From Blastococcus aurantiacus (lineage in GTDB: Bacteria > Actinomycetota > Actinomycetes > Mycobacteriales > Geodermatophilaceae), in NCBI RefSeq assembly GCF_900102425.1, contig NZ_FNBT01000003.1:248001-312000 (forward strand): 64,000 nt of DNA. Direction: 5' to 3'. The position numbers and the translations under genes are program-made. The notes under the pieces are model-generated. The model worked only from the letters and a program-made list of their open reading frames with translations, had not been told where the DNA came from and made no database searches. The stretch's first letter is position 1. Each line of letters begins with the position of its first letter. This document shows positions 25,890 through 34,823 of the stretch, piece after piece.

Positions 25890-26899
25890 GCGGCGCGCTC
25901 CGGGCTGTCGCCGTAGGCGTAACCGCTGTCGGGGTACCGGGTGCCCGATGCCGCGCCGGGGGGCGCGATCGCCTCGAGGCGGGTCAGGTCGTCGGCGGAC
26001 AGCTGCACCGCCACGGCGCCGGCGTTCTCCTCCAGGTAGCTGCGCCGCTTCGTGCCGGGGATGGGCACGACGTCCTCGCCCTGCGCCATCACCCAGGCCA
26101 GGGCCAGCTGGCCGGCCGAGACACCCTTCTCGGTGGCCATCGCGCGGACGGCGTCGACCAGGCGCAGGTTCGCCTGGAAGGCCTCGCCCTGGAACCGGGG
26201 CTGGTTCTTGCGGAAGTCGTCGTCGCCGAAGTCGTCAGGAGTGGTGATCGCGCCGGTGAGGAAACCGCGTCCCAGGGGGCTGAACGGGACGATGCCGATG
26301 CCGTGCTCGCGCGCGACGCCGAGGACCTCCTCCTCCAGGTCGCGGGTCCACAGCGACCACTCGCTCTGCAGCGCCGCGATCGGGTGGACCGCGACCGCAC
26401 GGCGGATGGATGCGGCACTGGCCTCCGACAGCCCGAGGTGGCGGACCTTGCCCTCCTGCACCAGCTCGGCCATGGCGCCGACGGTGTCCTCGATCGGGAC
26501 CTTCGCGTCGACCCGGTGCTGGTAGTAGAGGTCGATGACGTCGACGCCGAGCCGCCGCAGGCTGGCCTCGGCGCAGGCCCGCACGTTCTCCGGGCGGCCG
26601 TCGATGCGCATCCGGCCGCGCTCGTCGCGGGAGATGGAGAACTTGGTGGCCAGCTGCACCTCGTCGCGGCGGCCGGCGATCGCCTCGCCGACGAGCTCCT
26701 CGTTGTGCCCGTCGCCGTACACGTCCGAGGTGTCGAGGAAGGTGACCCCGAGGTCGAGGGCCCGGTGGATCGTCGCGAGGGACTCGGAGCGGTCGGCCGC
26801 GCCGTAGCTCTGGCTCATGCCCATGCAGCCGAGGCCGAGCGCGGAGACGGAGAGGCCGCCGAGGGAGCGGGTGGGTGCTGGAAGCGTCATGCCCCGCAT
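25886..26899 (-). CDS. aldo/keto reductase
   Basis: A 337-aa NADPH-dependent oxidoreductase of the AKR superfamily. The tetrad is visible: D56, Y61, K86, H128 (numbered from the first ATG). [12 protein letters not shown] near the N terminus and [15 protein letters not shown] near the C terminus place it with AKR13/YakC-type reductases. Two ATGs nine bases apart (26899 and 26890) are possible. It is the first gene of the operon and is divergent from cbs. Confidence 0.85.
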   Translation of the reverse strand: MRGMTLPAPTRSLGGLSVSALGLGCMGMSQSYGAADRSESLATIHRALDLGVTFLDTSDVYGDGHNEELVGEAIAGRRDEVQLATKFSISRDERGRMRIDGRPENVRACAEASLRRLGVDVIDLYYQHRVDAKVPIEDTVGAMAELVQEGKVRHLGLSEASAASIRRAVAVHPIAALQSEWSLWTRDLEEEVLGVAREHGIGIVPFSPLGRGFLTGAITTPDDFGDDDFRKNQPRFQGEAFQANLRLVDAVRAMATEKGVSAGQLALAWVMAQGEDVVPIPGTKRRSYLEENAGAVAVQLSADDLTRLEAIAPPGAASGTRYPDSGYAYGDSPERAA

Positions 26900-26985
26900 C
26901 CTGGTCCCACGTGACCGGAATGGGCACCTCTGGTGGGATGGTGACCGATGGGTGCCGGTGGCCGGGACCCCCGAGGAGGCCCGCA

Positions 26986-28380
26986 GTGCAGTACGCCGAG
27001 TCCGTCATCGACCTGGTCGGCAACACCCCGCTGGTGCGGCTGTCCTCGGTCACCCGCGACCTGGGTCCCGACGCCCCGCTGGTGCTGGCGAAGGTCGAGT
27101 ACCTCAACCCCGGCGGCTCGGTGAAGGACCGGATCGCGGTCCGCATGGTCGACGCCGCGGAGGCCAGCGGCGAGCTGAAGCCCGGCGGCACCATCGTGGA
27201 GCCGACCAGCGGCAACACCGGCATCGGCCTGGCTCTCGTGGCCCAGCAGCGCGGCTACAAGTGCATCTTCGTGTGCCCGGACAAGGTCGGGCAGGAGAAG
27301 GTCAACGTGCTGCGGGCCTACGGCGCCGAGGTCGTCGTCTGCCCCACCGCGGTCGACCCGGCCGACCCGCGGTCCTACTACTCGGTGTCCGACCGGCTCA
27401 GCCGCGAGACCCCCGGCGCGTGGAAGCCCGACCAGTACTCCAACCCGAACAACCCGCGCTCCCACTACGAGACGACCGGTCCGGAGATCTGGGCGCAGAC
27501 CGAGGGCCGGATCACCCACTTCGTCACCGGGGCCGGCACCGGCGGCACCATCAGCGGCGTCGGCCGCTACCTCAAGGAATCCTCCGGCGGACGGGTGCAG
27601 GTCATCGGCGCCGACCCCGAGGGCTCGGTCTACTCCGGCGGCACCGGCCGCCCGTACCTGGTCGAGGGCGTCGGCGAGGACTTCTGGCCCAGCACCTACG
27701 ACCAGGACGTCGCCGACGAGATCATCGCGGTGTCCGACGGCGACTCCTTCGCGATGACCCGCCGGCTGGCCCGCGAGGAGGGGCTGCTCGTCGGCGGCTC
27801 GTGCGGCATGGCCGTCGTCGCCGCGCTGCGGGTCGCCGAGCGGCTGACGAAGGACGACGTCCTCGTGGTGCTGCTGCCCGACGGTGGCCGTGGCTACCTG
27901 AACAAGATCTTCAACGACGCCTGGATGGCCGACTACGGCTTCCTCGAGGCGGCTGGTGGCGAGACCATCGGCGAGCTGCTCGAGGCCAAGGGCGGCAGCA
28001 CCCCGACCCTGGTGCACACCCACCCGAACGAGACCGTCCGCGACGCCATCGACATCCTCCGCGAGTACGGCGTCAGCCAGCTGCCCGTCGTCCGGGCCGA
28101 GCCGCCGGTCACCGCAGGCGAGGTGGTCGGCTCCATCGACGAGAAGACGTTGCTCGACGCGCTGTTCGCCGGCAAGGCGTCGCTGGCCGACCGCGTCGAG
28201 AAGCACATGTCGCCGCCGCTGCCCATCGTCGGGTCGGGCGAGGCGGTCAGCGCGGCTGTCGCACAGCTCGGCGGCGCGGACGCGCTGCTGGTGCACGTCG
28301 ACGGCAAGCCGGCCGGCGTCGTCACCCGCCAGGACGTGCTGGGACACCTCGCGGGGCTCGCGCCTACGGTCGGGCCATGA
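26986..28380 (+). CDS. cbs: cystathionine beta-synthase
   Basis: A 464-aa PLP enzyme that condenses serine and homocysteine to cystathionine. The PLP lysine is K47 in NPGGSVKDR, with [10 protein letters not shown] and the phosphate loop [10 protein letters not shown]. Two CBS domains fill the C terminus from ~335. GAGGAGG lies 6 nt before the GTG. metB overlaps its stop as ATGA. The same pair occurs in mycobacteria (Rv1077, Rv1079). Confidence 0.93.
   Translation: MQYAESVIDLVGNTPLVRLSSVTRDLGPDAPLVLAKVEYLNPGGSVKDRIAVRMVDAAEASGELKPGGTIVEPTSGNTGIGLALVAQQRGYKCIFVCPDKVGQEKVNVLRAYGAEVVVCPTAVDPADPRSYYSVSDRLSRETPGAWKPDQYSNPNNPRSHYETTGPEIWAQTEGRITHFVTGAGTGGTISGVGRYLKESSGGRVQVIGADPEGSVYSGGTGRPYLVEGVGEDFWPSTYDQDVADEIIAVSDGDSFAMTRRLAREEGLLVGGSCGMAVVAALRVAERLTKDDVLVVLLPDGGRGYLNKIFNDAWMADYGFLEAAGGETIGELLEAKGGSTPTLVHTHPNETVRDAIDILREYGVSQLPVVRAEPPVTAGEVVGSIDEKTLLDALFAGKASLADRVEKHMSPPLPIVGSGEAVSAAVAQLGGADALLVHVDGKPAGVVTRQDVLGHLAGLAPTVGP
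28365..28370 (+). promoter_or_regulatory. -10 box TACGGT inside cbs, leaderless metB
   Basis: TACGGT, in the last codons of cbs, lies 6 nt before the metB ATG. metB may therefore also be transcribed alone. Confidence 0.4.
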
Positions 28381-29513
28381 CCGGCTTCAACACCCGCGCG
28401 ATCCACGCGGGCCAGGACCCCGACCCGGCGACCGGCGCGGTCATCCCGCCGCTGCACCTGACCACGACCTACAAGCAGGACGGCGTCGGCGGGCTGCGCG
28501 GCGGCTACGAGTACAGCCGCAGCGGCAACCCGACCCGCGACACCCTCCACGCCGCACTGGCCGCCCTCGAGGAGGGGACGACCGCGCTGGCCTTCGCCTC
28601 CGGCCTCGCCGCCGAGGACACCCTGCTGCGCACGGTGTGCCGGGCCGGCGACCACGTCGTCCTCGGTGGGGACGCCTACGGCGGCACCTTCCGGCTCATC
28701 TCCCGCGTGCTGTCCGAGTGGGGTCTCGAGCACACCCCGGTCGACCTGGACGACCCCGACGCCCTGCGCGCCGCGATCCGTCCCACCACCCGTGTCGTCT
28801 GGTGCGAGACGCCCAGCAACCCACTGCTCAACATCACCGACATCGAGCGGACGGCGGCCGTCGCCCACGAGGCCGGCGCGGTGCTCGTCGTCGACAACAC
28901 CTTCGCCTCGCCCTACCTGCAGCGACCGCTGACCCTGGGCGCCGACGTCGTCGTGCACTCGACGACGAAGTACCTGGGCGGGCACTCCGACGTCGTCGGC
29001 GGTGCGCTGGTCACCTCGGACGCCGCGCTGGGCGAGCAGCTGGCCTACAACCACAACGCGATGGGTGCGGTCGCGGGTCCCTTCGACGCGTGGATGGTGC
29101 TGCGCAGCCTCAAGACCCTCGGCGTCCGGATGGACCGGCACTGCGCCAACGCCGCCCGGGTCGCGGACTTCCTGGCCGCCCGCTCCGACGTGTCGGCGGT
29201 GCTCTACCCCGGCCTGCCCGGGCACCCCGGCCACGCGACCGCGGCGAAGCAGATGTCCGGCTTCGGCGGGATGGTCTCCTTCCGGCTCCGGGACGGCGAG
29301 GAGGCGGCACTGCAGGTGTGCGAGCGCACCGAGCTGTTCACGCTGGCCGAGTCGCTGGGCGGTGTCGAGTCGCTCATCGAGCACCCCGGCCGCATGACCC
29401 ACGCCAGTGCCGCCGGCTCGCCGCTCGAGGTGCCCGCCGACCTCGTCCGGCTGTCGGTGGGCATCGAGGACGTCGACGACCTGCTCGCCGACCTCGAGCG
29501 CGCCCTCGGCTGA
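28377..29513 (+). CDS. metB: cystathionine gamma-synthase
   Basis: A 378-aa Cys/Met-metabolism PLP enzyme with the lysine K198 in HSTTKYLGGHSD. Other family blocks are YEYSRSGNPTRD, VVDNTFASPYLQRPL and the C-terminal SLGGVESLIEHP. It joins O-acylhomoserine with cysteine to give cystathionine, and may also act in reverse like a lyase. It is coupled to cbs by ATGA, so both directions of transsulfuration are encoded together. Confidence 0.9.
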   Translation: MTGFNTRAIHAGQDPDPATGAVIPPLHLTTTYKQDGVGGLRGGYEYSRSGNPTRDTLHAALAALEEGTTALAFASGLAAEDTLLRTVCRAGDHVVLGGDAYGGTFRLISRVLSEWGLEHTPVDLDDPDALRAAIRPTTRVVWCETPSNPLLNITDIERTAAVAHEAGAVLVVDNTFASPYLQRPLTLGADVVVHSTTKYLGGHSDVVGGALVTSDAALGEQLAYNHNAMGAVAGPFDAWMVLRSLKTLGVRMDRHCANAARVADFLAARSDVSAVLYPGLPGHPGHATAAKQMSGFGGMVSFRLRDGEEAALQVCERTELFTLAESLGGVESLIEHPGRMTHASAAGSPLEVPADLVRLSVGIEDVDDLLADLERALG

Positions 29514-29517
29514 CGCC

Positions 29518-29808
29518 GTGCGCGACGACGAACGCGCACTGACGGCCGAGGAGTCGTGCCTGGCCGCAGGGCTCGAGGCGCTGCTGTACCGCCACGACCC
29601 CATCGGCATCGCTTTCGGTGACAACCCCGACGAGTACTCGCCGGAAGCCCGAGCGCTTCTGCCTCGCCTGGTGGAGACACGGACCGTCGACGACGTCCAG
29701 GACGTCGTGCACGCCGTCTTCGTCCAGTGGTTGGACGAGGGGACCGCCGGGCCGAGGACCCGGTACCGGCTGATCGCCGAGGAGATCTCGGCGCTGCTCC
29801 GACACTGA
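29518..29808 (+). CDS. small hypothetical protein (DUF1871-like)
   Basis: A 96-aa acidic, all-helical protein. The block DPIGIAFGDNPDEYSPEAR and the following helices resemble DUF1871 proteins, whose function is unknown. It starts 4 nt after the metB stop and is probably its third operon member. After it, a direct repeat CACGCGCCGGA occurs twice with a 14-bp period (29826, 29840). Confidence 0.5.
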   Translation: MRDDERALTAEESCLAAGLEALLYRHDPIGIAFGDNPDEYSPEARALLPRLVETRTVDDVQDVVHAVFVQWLDEGTAGPRTRYRLIAEEISALLRH

Positions 29809-29892
29809 CGTCGACCACTGCCCCGCACGCGCCGGAGACCACGCGCCGGAAACGGAGTGCCGTCCGGCCCACGCAAGCGCCATGCTGCCTGC

Positions 29893-30414
29893 GTGACGAC
29901 GGAGTACGCGGTCCGCCCGGTGCGGGCGCACGAGTGGCGCCAGGTCAGGCAGCTGCGCCTGGCGGCCCTCTCCGACGAGGCGGCTCCCATCGCTTTCCTG
30001 CAGACCTACGACGAGGCCGCCGCCCGGCCAGACGGGTTCTGGCAGGAGCGGGTCGAGGCCTCCGCGATCGACGCCGGCACCGACGCGACCGCCCGCCAGC
30101 TCATCGCCGTCCACGAGGACGGCACCTGGGTGGGCGGCATCGTGGCGCTGGTCGACGCCGCAGGGACCCCCGCCGCCAGCAACGTCGTAGCCGTCCACTT
30201 GCTGCCGGAGCACCGAGGCCGGGGCGTCGTGCAGCAGATGCTGGAGGAGGCAGCCGACTGGCTGCGCGAGCGCGGGCTCCACGAGGCGCGGCTGCACGTG
30301 CACGCCGACAACGCCCGGGCCCAGCGCGCCTACGCGAAGGCGGGCTTCACCCCGACCGGAGCCAGGTTCACGAGCACCATCGGGCCCGAGATCGAGATGG
30401 CCCGCCCGCTCTGA
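29893..30414 (+). CDS. GNAT N-acetyltransferase
   Basis: A 173-aa acetyltransferase with the acetyl-CoA loop LPEHRGRGVVQQML and the terminal motif NARAQRAYAKAGFTPTG. The N-terminal RPVRAHEWRQVRQLRLAAL resembles aminoglycoside- and Wac-type GNATs, but the substrate is unknown. CATGCT lies 6 nt before the GTG. It converges with the HAD gene 2 bp away. Confidence 0.78.
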   Translation: MTTEYAVRPVRAHEWRQVRQLRLAALSDEAAPIAFLQTYDEAAARPDGFWQERVEASAIDAGTDATARQLIAVHEDGTWVGGIVALVDAAGTPAASNVVAVHLLPEHRGRGVVQQMLEEAADWLRERGLHEARLHVHADNARAQRAYAKAGFTPTGARFTSTIGPEIEMARPL

Positions 30415-30416
30415 GC

Positions 30417-31013
30417 TCATCCGCAGCGGGCGAGGAAGGCTGAGAGCTCGGCGGCCGAACGGAAGTGGTGCGCTTCCAGGCCGACCTGCGCAGCCGCCGC
30501 CACGTGCTCGGCCGAGTCGTCGACGAACAGGCACTGCTCGGGCGCGAGGCCGAGCGCCGCGCAGGCCAGGGTGAACACCGCGCGCTCGGGCTTGGCGACC
30601 CCGAGCTCCGCGCTGCTGAAGACCACGTCGAACTCCTCGTCCAGGGAGAGCGCGCGCAGGTCCGACCGGAGCCGGTCGGTGGCGTTGCTCAGCAGCGCCA
30701 CGGTGCGCACCCGCCGCTGCGCACGGACAAGCTGGAGGACGTCGGCGTCCGCCTCTCCCACCGGCGCCGACCACTCCCGGACCGCGTCCGCGCCGCCGGC
30801 ACCGTGCCGCCGGGTCAGCTCCTCGGCCACACCGGCGCGCCAGTCGGCATCGGTGACCCGGCCGGTGACCGCCGGGAGCAACCGTTCCGGGGCGAACGCG
30901 ACGGCGGTCAGCGATCCGGGGGGCAGCCCGTGCCGCCGTTCGATGACGCCGGTCCGCTGCCCGGCCCAGCTCCGGAGGACGCCGTCCAGGTCGATGAGGA
31001 GCGCCTCGTGCAC
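30417..31013 (-). CDS. HAD-IA family hydrolase
   Basis: A 198-aa haloacid-dehalogenase-type phosphatase. Motif I is LIDLDGVLR, motif II is LLSNAT, the lysine lies in GVAKPERAVF, and the acidic motif is FVDDSAEHV. The helical C1 cap makes it subclass IA. The substrate is unknown. CAGACT lies 6 nt before the GTG, the same box and spacing as at aroA. Confidence 0.82.
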   Translation of the reverse strand: MHEALLIDLDGVLRSWAGQRTGVIERRHGLPPGSLTAVAFAPERLLPAVTGRVTDADWRAGVAEELTRRHGAGGADAVREWSAPVGEADADVLQLVRAQRRVRTVALLSNATDRLRSDLRALSLDEEFDVVFSSAELGVAKPERAVFTLACAALGLAPEQCLFVDDSAEHVAAAAQVGLEAHHFRSAAELSAFLARCG

Positions 31014-31037
31014 CGGCTCAGTCTGTCGGGGCCCCGC

Positions 31038-31808
31038 TCAGCGCGGCGCGGTCAAGATCCTGGGCCCGTCCTCGGTCACGGCGACGGTGTGCTCGACGTG
31101 GGCGGCACGGCTGCCGTCGGCGCTGCGCAGCGTCCACCCGTCGGCGTCCACGGTGTAGTCGTCGCTGCCCCCGGCCAGGAACCAGGGCTCGATGGCGATG
31201 ACCAGCCCGGCCCGGAGTTTCACGCCCCGGCCGGGGCGGCCCTCGTTCGGCACCGACGGCGGCTCGTGCATCTGCCGGCCGACGCCGTGCCCGCCCTGGT
31301 CGGTGTTGATCCCGCACCCGCCGGCCCGGCCGACCGCACCGATGGCGGCGGAGACGTCGCCGATCCGGTTGCCGACGACGGCCGCCGCGATGCCCGCCGC
31401 CAGTGCCCGCTCGGTGGTGTCGACCAGCGCGAGGTCCTCGGGCCGCGGGGTGCCGATCGGGAAGGTGATCGCGGCGTCGCCCACCCAGCCGTCGAGCACC
31501 GCGCCGGCGTCCACGCTGAGCAGGTCGCCGTCGTCGAGGACCTCGGGCGTCGGGATGCCGTGCAGGGCGACGTCGTTGACCGACAGGCAGACCACGCCGG
31601 GAAACGGCGGGGTGGTCGACAGCGGCGCGTACCCGAGGAACGGCGAGGTCGCGCCGGCGTCGGAGAGGACGTCGCGGGCGACGGCGTCCAGCTGGGTCAG
31701 CCGGACGCCGGGTGCGGCGAGCGCACGGACCGCGGCGTGCATGTCGGCGACGACCGCTCCGGCCGCCCGCATGGCGTCCAGCTCGCCGGGGGTGCGCAGC
31801 TCGATCAC
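31038..31808 (-). CDS. map: type I methionine aminopeptidase
   Basis: A 256-aa enzyme that removes N-terminal methionine from new proteins. The metal ligands are in DAGAVLDGWVGDAAI (two Asp), GHGVGRQMHE (His), IAIEPWF (Glu) and HVEHTV (Glu). There is no N-terminal zinc-finger or SH3 linker, so it is the short MapA type. GAGGAGA precedes the GTG. It is divergent from the Xre gene across a tandem repeat, so this may be a second, regulated map copy. Confidence 0.9.
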   Translation of the reverse strand: MIELRTPGELDAMRAAGAVVADMHAAVRALAAPGVRLTQLDAVARDVLSDAGATSPFLGYAPLSTTPPFPGVVCLSVNDVALHGIPTPEVLDDGDLLSVDAGAVLDGWVGDAAITFPIGTPRPEDLALVDTTERALAAGIAAAVVGNRIGDVSAAIGAVGRAGGCGINTDQGGHGVGRQMHEPPSVPNEGRPGRGVKLRAGLVIAIEPWFLAGGSDDYTVDADGWTLRSADGSRAAHVEHTVAVTEDGPRILTAPR

Positions 31809-31827
31809 GGGGTTCTCCTCGGTGCTT

Positions 31828-31855
31828 CCGGTATTGCTATCCCGGTATTACTATC
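31828..31855. repeat. tandem 14-bp operator-like repeat
   Basis: CCGGTATTGCTATC is followed directly by CCGGTATTACTATC, one mismatch. The second unit contains the -10 of the Xre gene. The AT-rich core stands out from its surroundings. It is a likely binding site for the adjacent Xre regulator. Confidence 0.55.
31849..31854 (+). promoter_or_regulatory. -10 box TACTAT, leaderless layout
   Basis: TACTAT, within the second 14-bp repeat, lies 7 nt before the ATG at 31862, so an operator-bound protein would block it. Confidence 0.5.
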
Positions 31856-31861
31856 ACGACC

Positions 31862-32131
31862 ATGGTCCGACCGTCGTTGACACCCGAGGAGCGCGAGCGC
31901 GGCCGCCGACTCGGCGCGCTGCTCCGGCAGGCACGGGGCGACCGCACCCCGGCCGAGGTCGCGGCGAGCTCCGGCGTCAGCCTCGAGGTGCTGCGCAAGA
32001 TCGAGTCCGGCCGCGTGCCGACGCCGACCTTCTTCACCGTGGCCGCGCTGGCCCACGCGCTCGGCTTGCCGCTCGACGGCCTGGTCGAGCAGCTCGGCGA
32101 CTCCGCCGACCGCGCCGCGCTGACCGCCTGA
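31862..32131 (+). CDS. Xre-family transcriptional regulator
   Basis: An 89-aa protein that is almost only a helix-turn-helix domain: RRLGALLRQARGDRTPAEVA, then ASSGVSLEVLRKIESGRVPTP. It lacks an effector domain. Such small regulators usually repress their own promoter. The tandem 14-bp repeat overlapping its -10 box supports autoregulation and possible control of divergent map. Confidence 0.82.
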   Translation: MVRPSLTPEERERGRRLGALLRQARGDRTPAEVAASSGVSLEVLRKIESGRVPTPTFFTVAALAHALGLPLDGLVEQLGDSADRAALTA

Positions 32132-32132
32132 G

Positions 32133-32438
32133 TCAGGACGGATCGGCCGTCAGCACGGTCGCGAAGTGCTCGACGACCGGGAACGGGTCGTAGAAGGAGT
32201 GCAGCAGCGCCTTCCACTCCTGGTAGGCCGGCGATCCGCGGAAGCCCTCGGTGTGGTCCTCCAGCCGGTCCCACTCGACGAGGAGCAGGTACCGGTCCTC
32301 GCGCTCGAGACAGCGGGACAGCGACAGCCGCCGGAACCCGGGCATCCCGGCGATGAGGGTCCGGGCCTGCCTGAACGCCGCCTCGAAGGCGGTGCTCCGA
32401 GCGGGTTCGACCGCCAGCAGCGCGTGCTCCAGGATCAT
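32133..32438 (-). CDS. antibiotic biosynthesis monooxygenase (ABM) domain protein
   Basis: A 101-aa dimeric ferredoxin-like ABM-fold protein: FEAAFRQARTLIAGMPGFRR, LLLVEWDRLEDHTEGFRGS and YQEWKALLHSFYDP are typical. Members include heme-degrading and quinone monooxygenases as well as inactive proteins, so no activity is assigned. TAGGGT lies 7 nt before the ATG. Confidence 0.8.
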   Translation of the reverse strand: MILEHALLAVEPARSTAFEAAFRQARTLIAGMPGFRRLSLSRCLEREDRYLLLVEWDRLEDHTEGFRGSPAYQEWKALLHSFYDPFPVVEHFATVLTADPS

Positions 32439-32445
32439 GGCCTCG

Positions 32446-32451
32446 ACCCTA
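32446..32451 (-). promoter_or_regulatory. -10 box TAGGGT, leaderless layout
   Basis: On the minus strand TAGGGT lies 7 nt before the ATG at 32438. Confidence 0.5.
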
Positions 32452-32465
32452 CGGAGAGCGCGGGC

Positions 32466-32930
32466 ATGATCAACGCGCCGGCGACGTTGGCGGCGGTCAT
32501 GGACGACGCGCTGCGCGAGCAACTGACCGGCATCTACCGCGACACCCGGACGATTGCCGTCGTCGGCGCCTCGGCCGACGAGTCGAAGGCGGCCCACCGC
32601 ATCCCGGCCTACCTGCAGCAGCAGGGCTACCGGATCCGGCCGGTGAACCCCCGCGGCGGGGAGCTGTTCGGCGAGCCCGTGGCCACGTCCCTGGCCCAGG
32701 TGGACGGTCCGGTGGACGTCGTCGACGTCTTCCGGCCGGCCGCGGAGGCGGCGGACATCGCCCGCCAGGCGGTCGCGATCGGGGCGAAGGTGCTCTGGCT
32801 GCAGCTCGGCATCGCCGACGAGGAGGCGCGCCGCATCGCCGGGGACGCCGGGCTCACCGTCGTCATGGACACCTGCATGGGCGCGGCCCACCGCGAGCTC
32901 GGGCTCGGCCCCGTTCCCGCCTCCGCCTGA
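32466..32930 (+). CDS. CoA-binding domain protein (YccU-like)
   Basis: A 154-aa Rossmann protein of the CoA_binding_2 family. It shows TIAVVGASADESKAAHRIPA, RPVNPRGGELFG and the invariant late block VMDTCMGAAHREL. It resembles the nucleotide-binding half of succinyl-CoA synthetase alpha. The function of stand-alone members is unknown. GGAGAG lies 7 nt before the ATG. Confidence 0.85.
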   Translation: MINAPATLAAVMDDALREQLTGIYRDTRTIAVVGASADESKAAHRIPAYLQQQGYRIRPVNPRGGELFGEPVATSLAQVDGPVDVVDVFRPAAEAADIARQAVAIGAKVLWLQLGIADEEARRIAGDAGLTVVMDTCMGAAHRELGLGPVPASA

Positions 32931-32939
32931 CGCACGGAC

Positions 32940-32970
32940 GGGCACGGCGCTGCAGCGCAGCGCCGTGCCC
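32940..32970. terminator. bidirectional terminator
   Basis: A perfect 14-bp stem, GGGCACGGCGCTGC with its complement, closes a 3-nt loop between two convergent genes. Confidence 0.75.
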
Positions 32971-32976
32971 GGGTGG

Positions 32977-33267
32977 TCAGCTCTCCGATCCGGCGAGCAG
33001 GTCGGCGTAGTCGTCGTGCTTGCCGATCCAGCCGCGCACGAACGAGCACTGCGGGACGACGGACCCGCCCTGGGCGCGGACGTCGTCCAGCGCGGCGCGG
33101 ACGAGGGTGCTGCCGAGGCCGGACTGCCCGGCGTCCGGGTCCACCTCCGTGTGCGTGAACACGAAGGTGGACCCGTCCCGCTGGTAGTCGGCGTGCCCGA
33201 GCAGCCGGTCGCCGTCGCGGATCTCGTAGCGGCTGGCGTCTGGGGCGTTCGTGACCGTGGGTTCCAT
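32977..33267 (-). CDS. GNAT-like small acetyltransferase (YidJ type)
   Basis: A 96-aa protein of the short Acetyltransf_CG type: GDRLLGHADYQ, FTHTEVDPDAGQSGLGSTLV and VPQCSFVRGWIGKHDDYADL. These small GNATs retain the acetyl-CoA loop but lack the N-terminal substrate part. The target is unknown. A degenerate TAGGGG lies 6 nt before the ATG. Confidence 0.82.
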   Translation of the reverse strand: MEPTVTNAPDASRYEIRDGDRLLGHADYQRDGSTFVFTHTEVDPDAGQSGLGSTLVRAALDDVRAQGGSVVPQCSFVRGWIGKHDDYADLLAGSES

Positions 33268-33299
33268 GGTCAGCCCCTACCCGCACCCGGCCGCTTCGA

Positions 33300-33494
33300 T
33301 CATTCCGCCAGCGCGAGCGCCCGCGCGGGGCAGGACTGGACGGCGTCCTGCACCCCGTCGAGCTCGTCGGCGGCGGGCTCCTCACGGTGCACCTGGAGGA
33401 CGCCGTCGTCGTCGATCTCGAAGACCTCCGGGGCGAGCGACTCGCACACGCCCGAGCCGACGCAGCGCTCCCGGTCGACCTGCACCCGGCTCAT
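33300..33494 (-). CDS. 3Fe-4S ferredoxin (P450 redox partner)
   Basis: A 64-aa ferredoxin with cysteines C11, C17 and C55 (CVGSGVC and SCPARAL). The central cysteine of a [4Fe-4S] motif is replaced, so a [3Fe-4S] cluster is expected, as in P450 partners such as those of CYP105 or CYP143. Its ATG overlaps the P450 stop (ATGA), which strongly implies it supplies electrons to that P450. No ferredoxin reductase gene is adjacent. Confidence 0.9.
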   Translation of the reverse strand: MSRVQVDRERCVGSGVCESLAPEVFEIDDDGVLQVHREEPAADELDGVQDAVQSCPARALALAE

Positions 33495-34780
33495 CGCTGC
33501 CCCGTGAGACGCGCCGGCAGCCGCTTGAGGCCGTTGACGAACGAGGAGCGCAGCCGGGCGGGCTCGCCGGTGATCTCCAGGTCGGGGCAGATCTCGAACA
33601 GCCGGCGGAAGGTCACCGCGAGCTCCCGCCGGGCCAGGTGCGCGCCCAGGCAGAAGTGCGGGCCGTGGCCGCCGAAGCCGACGTGGTTGTTCGGGCTGCG
33701 GCCGAGGTCCAGCGCGTGCGGGTTCTCGAACGCCTCCGGGTCGCGGTTGGCCGCGTTGTAGAACAGCAGGAACTTGTCGCCCTCCTTGAAGGAGTGGCCG
33801 TTGACCTCGCCGTCCTGGGTGGCCGTGCGGCGCATCCAGGTCACGGGGCTGACGTAGCGGACGATCTCCTCGACGGCGGACTTGTCCATCGACGGGTCGG
33901 CCATCCAGGCCGCGCGCTGCTCCGGGTTCTCCGACAGGGCGAGCAGGCCCTGCGCGATGGCCGTGCGGGTGGTCTCGTTGCCGGCGACCAGGAGCAGGAT
34001 GAAGAACGAGGCGATCTCCTGGTGGGTGAGCTTCTCCCCCTCGACCTCGCTGTTCACCAGCGCCGTCGTCAGGTCGTCGGTGGGGTTCTCGATCCGCTCG
34101 GCGGCCAGCCGCCCCATGAGCTCGGCCATCGCCATGCCCGCCTCGAGCAGCGCGGTCAGCGGGTCGGCCTCGTCGGTGAGCTCCGGGTCACCGCCGGAGA
34201 GGATCGTGTTCGAGGCGTTCAGCACCAGGAGCCGGTCCTGCTCGGGCACGCCCATCATGTCGCAGATGATCCGCAGCGGGATGGGGGCCGCGATGTCCGC
34301 GACGACGTCCAGGGACCCGTCCCCCGCCTCGGCCTTGGCCCGCGCCTCGGCCAGCACGTCGTCCACGATGCCGACCACGGAGTCGATGACCTGCTCGAGC
34401 ATCCGCGGCGTGAACGTCTTGGCGACGATCCGCCGGATCCGGGCGTGCCGGGGGTCGTCCATGCTGATCATGGAGCCGTAGAACTCGCTGAGGTCGGCCG
34501 GGATGTCCTGGATCGAGACCGCGCCCTGGCCCGAGCAGAAGACGGCCGGCTGCGAGCTGATCGCGTCGAGGTCGGCGAGCCGGGTGACGGCCCAGTAGCC
34601 CGGCCCGGGCTCCATGCCCTCCATCGTCGGCTCGTCGAAGAAGGCGAAGGGACGCTCGGCGCGCAGCTTGTCGAAGACCGCGTGCCGCACCGCCGGCGGC
34701 TCCGCCCAGAAGTCGCGGTCGGAGAGGTCGATCGCCTCGATGTCGAATTGCGCGGGGTCGACGGGGGTGTTCACGGACAC
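33491..34780 (-). CDS. cytochrome P450
   Basis: A 429-aa soluble bacterial P450. The I-helix has AGNET (266-270), the ExxR is EEIVR (304-308), and the heme loop is FGGHGPHFCLGAH with C377. Overall it resembles actinobacterial CYP124/125/142-type enzymes that oxidise sterol side chains or branched lipids, but this is inference. The ferredoxin follows with ATGA overlap. A 12-bp palindrome lies just upstream. A second GTG two codons on is possible. Confidence 0.88.
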   Translation of the reverse strand: MSVNTPVDPAQFDIEAIDLSDRDFWAEPPAVRHAVFDKLRAERPFAFFDEPTMEGMEPGPGYWAVTRLADLDAISSQPAVFCSGQGAVSIQDIPADLSEFYGSMISMDDPRHARIRRIVAKTFTPRMLEQVIDSVVGIVDDVLAEARAKAEAGDGSLDVVADIAAPIPLRIICDMMGVPEQDRLLVLNASNTILSGGDPELTDEADPLTALLEAGMAMAELMGRLAAERIENPTDDLTTALVNSEVEGEKLTHQEIASFFILLLVAGNETTRTAIAQGLLALSENPEQRAAWMADPSMDKSAVEEIVRYVSPVTWMRRTATQDGEVNGHSFKEGDKFLLFYNAANRDPEAFENPHALDLGRSPNNHVGFGGHGPHFCLGAHLARRELAVTFRRLFEICPDLEITGEPARLRSSFVNGLKRLPARLTGQR

Positions 34781-34811
34781 GGGGCGCGCCTCACTGTCGA
34801 AGACAAAAACG

Positions 34812-34823
34812 GTCAGCGCTGAC
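34812..34823. promoter_or_regulatory. palindromic operator upstream of the P450
   Basis: GTCAGCGCTGAC is a perfect 12-bp palindrome. On the minus strand TACCGT directly abuts it upstream, so the palindrome would lie at the transcription start. It may bind a TetR- or GntR-type repressor encoded elsewhere. Confidence 0.4.

Noticed and set aside
26900..28400. SAM or homocysteine riboswitch before cbs-metB
   Set aside because: The gap before cbs is only ~85 bp and shows just a ribosome binding site.
31013..32131. Toxin-antitoxin pair involving the Xre gene
   Set aside because: The Xre gene is beside map and a convergent ABM gene; no toxin-like ORF is adjacent on its strand.
33300..34780. Natural-product gene cluster around the P450
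   Set aside because: No synthase, synthetase, terpene cyclase or tailoring set accompanies the P450-ferredoxin pair.
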